From Candidatus Rokuibacteriota bacterium (lineage in GTDB: Bacteria; Methylomirabilota; Methylomirabilia; Rokubacteriales; CSP1-6), in NCBI GenBank assembly GCA_016201575.1, contig JACQCN010000041.1, positions 1 to 14,589 on the forward strand: a DNA stretch of 14,589 bases, in the 5' to 3' direction. The notes below the pieces were generated by a model. It was not told the DNA's origin and did no database searches. It saw only the letters and a list, made by a program, of their open reading frames with translations. Of this stretch, positions 1 to 6,789 are shown one piece after another. Each line of letters opens with the position of its first letter. Positions within the stretch are counted from its first letter, which is position 1. A program made the translations under genes and the position numbers.

Positions 1-258
1 CTCGGCCCCTGCTCCTTCTACAAAGGCAAGGGCTGCGCCACCTGCAACTTCACGGGCATGAAGGGCCGCGTCGCCATCTACGAGGTCATGCCCGTCACCC
101 AGGAGATCCGCGACCTCATCCTCCGCAACGCGCCGACCGCCGAGATCCGCGACGTCGCCGTCAGCCAGGGCATGAAGACCCTCCGCCAGTCCGGCCTCAC
201 CAAGGTCATCGAAGGCACCACCACCGTCGAAGAAGTCCTGCGCGTCACGCTGGCGTAG
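1..258 (+). CDS. pilB: PilB, T4P extension ATPase (C-terminal 85 residues only)
   Basis: The reading frame is open from the first base, so the gene begins upstream of the window; only the last 85 codons are present. PilB is the cytoplasmic hexameric ATPase that drives pilin polymerisation. What is visible is the tail of the GspE/PilB zinc-binding region, with Cys at codons 4, 12 and 15, followed by the family signature GMKGRVAIYEVM and the C-terminal helices ending in EEVLRVTLA. The Walker motifs lie outside the window. The stop (TAG, 256-258) is followed 17 nt later by pilT, as expected for a pilB-pilT-pilC operon. A GspE-type secretion ATPase would look similar in this segment; the adjacent pilT decides in favour of PilB. 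Confidence 0.93.
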   Translation, partial: LGPCSFYKGKGCATCNFTGMKGRVAIYEVMPVTQEIRDLILRNAPTAEIRDVAVSQGMKTLRQSGLTKVIEGTTTVEEVLRVTLA

Positions 259-275
259 TCGAAAGAGGAGACGCG

Positions 276-1409
276 ATGGCCGCGACGATGCACGACCTGT
301 TGCAGATCTTGATGGACCGCGGGGCGTCGGACCTGCACATCACCACCGGCACCTACCCGCAGATCCGCCTGAGCGGAAAGCTGACGCAGCTCACGGAGCT
401 CGAGGTCCTGACGCCGCAGGACACCCAGCGCCTGGCTTACAGCGTGCTCAACGAGGCCCAGAAGCAGAAGTTCGAGGAGGAGAACGAGCTCGACCTCTCG
501 TTCGGGATCCAGAACCTGGCGCGCTTCCGCTGCAACGTCTACCGCCAGCGCGGCGCCGTGGCGGCGGCCATCCGCGTGATCCCGTTCAAGATCCGCTCGT
601 TCGACGAGCTGAACCTTCCGCCCATCGTGCAGCAGTTCGCCGACCGGCCCAAGGGGCTGATCCTCGTGACGGGGCCAACCGGCTCGGGCAAGTCGACCAC
701 GCTCGCCGCCATGATCGACAAGATCAACAGCGAGCGCGCCGAGCACATCATGACGATCGAGGACCCCATCGAGTTCGTGCACCCGCACAAGAAGTGCGTG
801 GTCAACCAGCGCGAGGTCTTCGCCGACACCCACTCCTTCAAGAACGCGCTGAAGTCCATCCTCCGCCAGGACCCGGACGTCGTGCTGGTGGGCGAGATGC
901 GCGACCTGGAGACGATCAGCGCCGCGCTGACCATCGCGGAGACCGGTCACCTCACGTTCGGCACCCTGCACACGAACTCCTGCGCCCAGACGATGAACCG
1001 GATCATCGACGTGTTCCCCACGGAGCAGCAGGCCCAGGTCCGCGCCCAGCTCTCGCTCGTCCTCGAAGGCGTCCTTTCGCAGGCGCTGATCCCGAAGGTC
1101 GGCGGCGGCCGCGTGATGGCCCTCGAGATCATGGTCACCACGCCGGCCATCCGCAACCTGATCCGCGAGGAGAAGATCCACCAGATCTACTCCGCCATGC
1201 AGTCCGGGCAGAAGTTCGGCATGCACACGATGAACCAGTCGCTGGTCGAGCTGATCAAGAAGCGGCTGATCACGCGGGAAGAGGCGATAAACCGCTCGAC
1301 GCTGCCGGAGGAGCTCGTCCAGCTCCTTCAGAACGAGGCCGTGGCCGGGCCCGCCCCGGCGGCGCCCGCGGCAGCGACGGGCGGCGGCTCGCCCTTCCAG
1401 AAGCACTAG
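276..1409 (+). CDS. pilT: PilT, T4P retraction ATPase
   Basis: PilT is a cytoplasmic hexameric ATPase that depolymerises the pilus and so powers twitching and DNA uptake. The 377-aa product has every family landmark: an N-terminal PAS-like domain (about 1-100), Walker A GPTGSGKST at 133-141, an Asp box around TIEDPIEFVH (160-169), Walker B DVVLVGEMRD (201-210, with catalytic Glu207), a His box TGHLTFGTLHTN (223-234) and the retraction-linked AIRNLIRE motif (291-298). The ATG at 276 is preceded by GAGGAG (265-270). About 25 residues at the C-terminus form an Ala/Pro/Gly-rich tail, longer than in typical PilT of about 345 aa and probably disordered. It lies between pilB and pilC, as in Myxococcus and Geobacter. 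PilU is an alternative, but the intact AIRNLIRE motif and the position favour PilT. Confidence 0.97.
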   Translation: MAATMHDLLQILMDRGASDLHITTGTYPQIRLSGKLTQLTELEVLTPQDTQRLAYSVLNEAQKQKFEEENELDLSFGIQNLARFRCNVYRQRGAVAAAIRVIPFKIRSFDELNLPPIVQQFADRPKGLILVTGPTGSGKSTTLAAMIDKINSERAEHIMTIEDPIEFVHPHKKCVVNQREVFADTHSFKNALKSILRQDPDVVLVGEMRDLETISAALTIAETGHLTFGTLHTNSCAQTMNRIIDVFPTEQQAQVRAQLSLVLEGVLSQALIPKVGGGRVMALEIMVTTPAIRNLIREEKIHQIYSAMQSGQKFGMHTMNQSLVELIKKRLITREEAINRSTLPEELVQLLQNEAVAGPAPAAPAAATGGGSPFQKH

Positions 1410-1421
1410 GGAGGAACGAGG

Positions 1422-2624
1422 ATGGGGGTCTGGGTCTACCAGGGACGGACGGTCTCGGGGTCCACGCAGGGGGAGATCGAGGCGCCCGACCGGAACGCGG
1501 CGGTGGCGGCCCTCCGGAGCAAGGGGGTCCTCACCACCGAGATCAAGGAGAAGCCGGCCGGCGCCGCCAAGAAGGAGAAGGCCGGCGGCAAGGTCAAGGA
1601 CAAGGAGATGGCGATCTTCACGCGCCAGTTCTCCACCATGATCGACGCGGGCCTGCCCCTCGTCCAGTGCCTGAACATCCTCGCCGAGCAGAGCGAGTCG
1701 AAGAACCTCCGGATGGTGACGACCAAGGTGGCCCGCGACGTCGAGGCCGGCTCGAGCCTCGCCGACGCCTTCGGCAAGCACCCGAAGACGTTCGACGAGC
1801 TATTCACCAACATGATCGAGGTGGGCGAGTCGGGTGGTATCCTCGACATCGTCCTCCAGCGCCTGTCCGTCTACATCGAGAAGGCGGCGGCCCTCAAGCG
1901 GAAGGTCAAGGCCGCCATGATCTACCCGCTCACCATCGTCAGCGTCGCCGTCATCGTGGTCATCTTCATGCTGACCTTCGTCATCCCGACGTTCGCCAAG
2001 ATGTTCCAGAACCTGGGCGCCGAGCTGCCCCTCCCCACGAAGATCGTCCTCTGGATGTCGGAGTTCGTGCAGAGCTGGATCCTCCTCATCATCGCCGCCA
2101 TGGCCGGGGGCATCTACGCGCTCCGGCGCTACTACGCCACCGAGGCCGGGAAGATGGTGATCGACTCACTCCTGCTCAAGCTGCCCGTGTTCGGAACGCT
2201 CATCCGCAAGGTGGCGGTCGCCCGTTTCACCCGCACGCTCGGCACCCTGATCGCCTCGGGCGTGCCCATCCTCGAAGGGCTCCGCATCACCGCGCGCACG
2301 GCCGGCAACAAAGTCGTGGAGAAGGCCGTCCTCACCACGCGCGCCGTCGTCACCGCCGGCGGCACCATCACGGAGCCGCTCAAGGCCTCCACCGTCTTCC
2401 CCCCAATGGTCATCCAGATGATCAACGTCGGCGAGCAGACGGGCGCGCTGGACGCGATGCTGGGGAAGATCGCCGACTTCTTCGATGACGAAGTCGACAC
2501 CGCGGTGGGCGCCCTGACCGCGCTCCTCGAACCGCTGATGATCGTCTTCCTGGGCGTCGTGATCGGCGGCCTCGTAGTGGCGATGTACCTGCCGATCTTC
2601 CGGCTGGTGACGCTGGTCAAGTAG
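1422..2624 (+). CDS. pilC: PilC, T4P inner-membrane platform protein
   Basis: PilC is the polytopic inner-membrane protein that couples PilB/PilT to pilin insertion and extraction. The 400-aa product has two GspF/PilC (T2SSF) repeats, at about 64-190 and 266-390. The signature FTRQFSTMIDAGLPL is at 66-80, and its second-repeat counterpart FTRTLGTLIASGVPI is at 269-283. Membrane segments lie at about 170-192, 215-235 and 370-392. Residues 42-62 form a Lys/Ala/Gly-rich linker after a short N-terminal domain. The ATG at 1422 has an AGGGAGG ribosome site at 1408-1414 overlapping the end of pilT, with a 12-nt gap between the genes. Length and topology are normal for PilC. GspF of type II secretion is the only close alternative and is unlikely beside pilT. 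Confidence 0.96.
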   Translation: MGVWVYQGRTVSGSTQGEIEAPDRNAAVAALRSKGVLTTEIKEKPAGAAKKEKAGGKVKDKEMAIFTRQFSTMIDAGLPLVQCLNILAEQSESKNLRMVTTKVARDVEAGSSLADAFGKHPKTFDELFTNMIEVGESGGILDIVLQRLSVYIEKAAALKRKVKAAMIYPLTIVSVAVIVVIFMLTFVIPTFAKMFQNLGAELPLPTKIVLWMSEFVQSWILLIIAAMAGGIYALRRYYATEAGKMVIDSLLLKLPVFGTLIRKVAVARFTRTLGTLIASGVPILEGLRITARTAGNKVVEKAVLTTRAVVTAGGTITEPLKASTVFPPMVIQMINVGEQTGALDAMLGKIADFFDDEVDTAVGALTALLEPLMIVFLGVVIGGLVVAMYLPIFRLVTLVK

Positions 2625-2633
2625 CGACTGGCT

Positions 2634-4248
2634 GTGGACGCCCTCAACCTCCCGGACCTGCTCCGGAGATTCGCCTGGGCCCGGCTGGTCGTCGCCGGGC
2701 TCCTCCTCCCCGCCGGCGTGCTGCTCTCCTGGAGCACGGTGCCGGAGATCAATCTCCGGACCTTCGGCGCCGCGATCCTGACCGTCGTCGCGTCCTCGGC
2801 GGTCCCCCTTTTCCTGCCCCAGCCCCTCACCCGTCCCCTCCACACGGCGTGGTTGCTCCTCGGGCTCGACGTCGCCACGGTCACGCTGATCGTGGTCGCC
2901 ACCGGGGGGCCCGAGTCCGTGTTCACCTTCCTCTACGTGCTCGTGGTCATCGCGTCGTGCGTCCTCGTCTCCCGCCAGGGCGCCCTGGCCATCGCCGGCG
3001 CCGCCAGCCTCCTGTACACCGGGGTGGTCGTCGGCCGCACGATCTTCCCTTTCTCCTACATCATGGACACGGCCACCGAGACCACCGCGCTCGCCGTGAT
3101 GACGATGTTCCTGAACACGGGGACCTTCCTCGTCGTCGCCATCACCGCGGGGAGCCTGGCCGAGCACTATCGCTCGGCCCACGTCGCCCTCGAGGACCAG
3201 CGCAAGGACCTGAGCGACCTCCAGGCCTTCAAGGACCTGATCTTCCAGTCCGTGGGGACGGGCCTCATCGCGCTCGGGCACGACGGGCGGATCACCGCGT
3301 ACAACCGCGCCGCCGCCGAGATCACCGGCGTGCCGTCCGATCACGCCACCGGCCAGCCGTGGCGGGCGGTGTTCGGCGATGGGCTCGACATCGCCCAGAT
3401 CCTCGGGGCGGTCCGGACGGACCCCCGCTCTCATCGCCGCCACGAGCTGACGCTGCGACCCCGCAGTGGCCCGGACGTGCCCGTGGCCATCACCTTCTGG
3501 GCCCTCCGCTCGGGCAGCGGCGAGACGGTGGGGCTCATCGCGGTGTGCGAGGATCTGTCCTCGATCAAGCAGATGGAGGAGCGGGTGCGGCAGGCCGACC
3601 GGCTGGCCACCGTGGGGCGGATGGCCGCGAACATCGCCCACGAGATCCGGAACCCCCTGGCCTCGCTGACCGGGGCGAGCGAGGTGCTGGCGAGGGACAG
3701 CGAGCTGGGGGCGGCCCGGGAGCGGCTGGCCCAGATCGTGGTCCGGGAGTCCGAGCGTCTCGACCACATCATCAAGGACCTGCTCGACTACGCGCGGCCG
3801 GCGCCCCTGGCGCTCTCGCGGATCAACCTGGCCGACACGCTCGACGAGGTCCTCCTCCTGCTCGAGCACCGGCCGCTGCCCGACGACGTGAAGATCATTC
3901 GCGCCTATGGAGGCCACTTGCCCGTCGACGCCGACCCCCAGCAGATCAAGCAGGTGTTCTGGAATCTCTGCCTCAACGCCGTGGAGGCCATGCACGGCGG
4001 CGGCGAGCTCCGGGTGACGGGGCTCGCCCTCGGCCGCCGGCTCGAGATCTCGGTCTCCGACTCGGGCACCGGTATCCTCGCCGGCGACCTGGCCCACATC
4101 TTCGAGCCGTTCTTCTCCACGAAGTCGGAGGGGAGCGGCATCGGGCTCGCCCTCGTGCACCGCCTCGTGCAGGAGCACGGCGGGGACATCGACGTCCGCA
4201 GCGCCAGCGGGCAGGGCACGATCTTCACCATCACCCTCCCGGCCGCCC

Positions 4249-4256
<8 letters not shown>
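2634..4256 (+). CDS. pilS: PilS, membrane sensor histidine kinase
   Basis: PilS is the sensor kinase of the PilS/PilR pair; in Pseudomonas it senses inner-membrane pilin level and controls pilA. The 540-aa protein begins with six likely transmembrane segments (about 17-35, 43-62, 71-90, 95-113, 115-137, 150-173). A PAS domain follows (about 197-310), then the phosphoacceptor motif AHEIRNPL with His336. The ATPase part has an N-box with Asn444/Asn448, a G1 box DSGTG (476-480), an F-box FEPFF and a G2 box GSGIGLA (500-506). The start is GTG 2634, 9 nt after the pilC stop, with no strong ribosome site, so translation probably depends on readout from pilC. Its last 8 nt overlap pilR. NtrY/AtoS-like kinases share this architecture; the neighbours identify it as PilS. 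Confidence 0.93.
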
Positions 4257-5640
<1,384 letters not shown>

Positions 5641-5652
5641 CGTTTTTTGTTA

Positions 5653-5698
5653 GGTTCCTGCCCGGGGCGGTCCCGTTTGGCGCGCACGCCCAGGTCCC
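5653..5698 (+). promoter_or_regulatory. Three GGTYCC direct repeats, possible PilR upstream sites
   Basis: GGTTCC (5653-5658), GGTCCC (5669-5674) and GGTCCC (5693-5698) recur in the same orientation. They lie roughly 100-145 nt upstream of the predicted pilin transcription start, where enhancer sites for NtrC-type activators usually lie. The spacings (16 and 24 nt) are not whole helical turns, and short G/C motifs are common by chance here. The assignment to PilR is a guess from position only. Confidence 0.2.
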
Positions 5699-5729
5699 CT
5701 TCCCGCGTCCTCCCCCGCAACACCCTTGG

Positions 5730-5742
5730 AATCAATATCTTG
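5730..5742 (+). promoter_or_regulatory. IHF consensus match between activator region and sigma54 promoter
   Basis: AATCAATATCTTG matches the IHF consensus WATCAANNNNTTR at every specified position. It sits in a small AT-rich island within very GC-rich DNA, centred about 60 nt upstream of the predicted start. At many sigma54 promoters IHF bends the DNA at this location so that a remote activator reaches the polymerase. Whether this organism uses IHF is not shown by the window. Confidence 0.5.
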
Positions 5743-5769
5743 GATCGGGAGAGTGGCTTGCGTAACGTA

Positions 5770-5785
5770 TGGCACCGAGGCTGCA
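5770..5785 (+). promoter_or_regulatory. Sigma54 (-24/-12) promoter of the pilin genes
   Basis: TGGCACCGAGGCTGCA fits the sigma54 consensus TGGCACRNNNNTTGCW, with a complete TGGCAC -24 element, TGC at -12 and the exact GG-N10-GC spacing; only one T of the -12 element differs. The start would be near 5796, leaving an untranslated leader of about 55 nt before the ATG at 5852. It lies directly after pilR, which encodes the sigma54 activator expected to use it. No second promoter is visible before the downstream pilin, so both pilins probably share this one. Confidence 0.85.
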
Positions 5786-5851
5786 AGTGTTCGCTGCCGG
5801 CGTATTCAATCGGGTTCGGCTCGGCCCTAATGAGAGCAAAGGGGGGATTGG

Positions 5852-6169
5852 ATGACGCAACTCCGGAAGGCGATGTGCGCGCAGTCGCGCGAGCAGCGCG
5901 GTTTCACGCTCATCGAGCTGATGATCGTCGTCGCGATCATCGGTATCCTCGCGGCCATCGCGGTCCCGCTCTACGCGAACATGCAGGCGCGAGCGCGGAT
6001 CGCCAAGGCCTCGGCCGACGCCAGGACCCTCGTCAGCGCCGTCAGCATGTACTCGGGCACGTTCGGCTCGCTCCCGAGCGTGCTGAGTGACCTGACGGTG
6101 GCGACAGCTACACGGCCAATCCGGACGGGACGTACACGGTTTCGGCGAGCGGCGACGGCACCAGCGTGA
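5852..6169 (+). CDS. Upstream pilin, C-terminally frameshifted by a 73-nt internal deletion
   Basis: This is a type IV pilin with leader MTQLRKAMCAQSREQRG (17 aa), cleaved before Phe, and a mature N-terminus [20 protein letters not shown] that has the required Glu5. The ribosome site AAAGGGGGG precedes the ATG at 5852. The first 67 mature residues align without gaps to the downstream pilin (56 identical by hand count). After codon 6101-6103 the frame departs and gives a 21-residue basic tail (TATRPIRTGRTRFRRAATAP and a final Ala) ending at TGA 6167-6169. The normal pilin ending ([18 protein letters not shown] and on, stop TAG 6178-6180) is still present in another frame from 6106. So 73 nt are missing relative to the second copy, covering the [11 protein letters not shown] segment. 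It is either a decaying gene copy, a variant or donor pilin, or an assembly error between near-identical tandem copies. Confidence 0.85.
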   Translation: MTQLRKAMCAQSREQRGFTLIELMIVVAIIGILAAIAVPLYANMQARARIAKASADARTLVSAVSMYSGTFGSLPSVLSDLTVATATRPIRTGRTRFRRAATAPA

Positions 6170-6192
6170 CGCTGCCCTAGCCAACACCACGG

Positions 6193-6208
6193 CGGCGCGT
6201 GGGCGCCG
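6193..6208 (+). other. Stem-loop between the two pilin genes
   Basis: CGGCGC (6193-6198) pairs with GCGCCG (6203-6208) around a GTGG loop, 26 nt before the second pilin ATG. No T-run follows, so it is not an intrinsic terminator. It could protect or process the pilin mRNA. In DNA this rich in G and C, a 6-bp stem can also arise by chance. Confidence 0.3.
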
Positions 6209-6234
6209 ACTGTCGAACTCACAAAGGAGCCATC

Positions 6235-6630
6235 ATGCGGAAGTTCTGGGAGAAGAAGCGGCTGAGCAACCAGAAGGGCTTCACGCTCATCGAGCTGATG
6301 ATCGTCGTGGCGATCATCGGCATCCTCGCGGCCATCGCGATCCCGCTCTACGCCAACATCCAGTCCCGCGCGCGGATCGCCAAGGCCCAGGCCGACGCCC
6401 GGACCCTGGCCAGCGCCGTCAGCATGTACTCGGCCACGTTCGGCTCGATCCCGGCCGCGCTGACCGACCTCACGGCCGCCACCACGATCGGCGGCATCAG
6501 CGGCGGGCCGTTCATGAAGTCGGTCCCCGCGGCGCCCACCGGCTGGACGGCCTACAGCTACACCGCCAACGCCGACGGGACCTACACGGTCTCCGCGAGC
6601 GGCGACAGCACCACCATCAGCTCGCCGTAG
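6235..6630 (+). CDS. pilA: Major type IV pilin (PilA; PulG-like C-terminus)
   Basis: This is probably the structural pilus subunit. The 131-aa prepilin has leader [15 protein letters not shown] (15 aa), cleaved by PilD before Phe, followed by [20 protein letters not shown], the hydrophobic assembly helix with Glu5. The ATG at 6235 is chosen over an in-frame GTG at 6199 because AAAGGAG (6223-6229) lies 5 nt before it. The mature protein is about 116 aa with no cysteine, so it lacks the disulfide loop of Pseudomonas/Neisseria pilins. Its C-terminal part ([25 protein letters not shown]) resembles the GspG/PulG pseudopilin ending. The tail is rich in Ser/Thr, which are potential O-glycan acceptors. 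It should be transcribed from the sigma54 promoter at 5770 and ends just before a strong terminator. A pseudopilin role is the alternative, but the PilSR and pilBTC context favours a pilus. Confidence 0.93.
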   Translation: MRKFWEKKRLSNQKGFTLIELMIVVAIIGILAAIAIPLYANIQSRARIAKAQADARTLASAVSMYSATFGSIPAALTDLTAATTIGGISGGPFMKSVPAAPTGWTAYSYTANADGTYTVSASGDSTTISSP

Positions 6631-6647
6631 TGGTCCCAGGTCTGCCC

Positions 6648-6684
6648 CGGGCGGGGGCGCGACGCGCCCCCGCCCGTTTTGTTT
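6648..6684 (+). terminator. Strong intrinsic terminator after the pilins
   Basis: A perfect 13-bp stem is formed by 6648-6660 and 6664-6676 with loop GAC, followed immediately by TTTTGTTT (6677-6684). It begins 18 nt after the pilin stop codon. This should end, or sharply reduce, the abundant pilin transcript before the downstream genes. Confidence 0.93.
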
Positions 6685-6690
6685 CCTCGG

Positions 6691-6748
6691 AGGGGGGCTC
6701 CGCCCCTCTTCCGAACCTCCCCCCCGCTGGCGCCGGCCGCGCCGGCGC
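6691..6748 (+). other. Two GC-rich stem-loops in the 159-nt gap before the TMTC-like genes
   Basis: After the terminator, 6691-6698 pairs with 6702-6709 (one G-T pair, loop TCC). GCGCCGGC at 6730-6737 pairs perfectly with GCCGGCGC at 6741-6748 (loop CGC). Neither is followed by T's. No convincing sigma70 or sigma54 promoter is visible in 6685-6789, so the downstream genes either use an unrecognised promoter or depend on readthrough. The stems could be leader structures or part of a dispersed intergenic repeat; copies elsewhere in the genome cannot be judged here. Confidence 0.35.
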
Positions 6749-6789
6749 TCGAACGGTATGTCGACCTTCGCGGGAGGAGAGCTAGTCCA

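Larger units (their letters stand above)
5903..6630 (+). repeat. Tandem pilin duplication (diverged direct repeats)
   Basis: Bases 5903-6103 align ungapped with 6280-6480 (201 nt each), and 6106-6180 align with 6556-6630 (75 nt each, both ending at the stop codon). The only length difference is 2 nt against 75 nt between the two blocks. Protein-level differences are conservative, so the duplication is not very recent, or it has been partly homogenised by gene conversion. Confidence 0.88.

Noticed and set aside
5852..6169. Truncated pilin as a Geobacter-like conductive short pilin (pilA-N/pilA-C split)
   Set aside because: The gene order resembles Geobacter, but the mature product is about 88 aa with only five aromatic residues, and the shortening is explained by a deletion and frameshift rather than by a natural split.
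6728..6743. TGGC...GC spacing resembling a second sigma54 promoter before the first TMTC-like gene
   Set aside because: Only the G/C positions match and the sequence is part of a GC-only palindrome, so the match is expected by composition.
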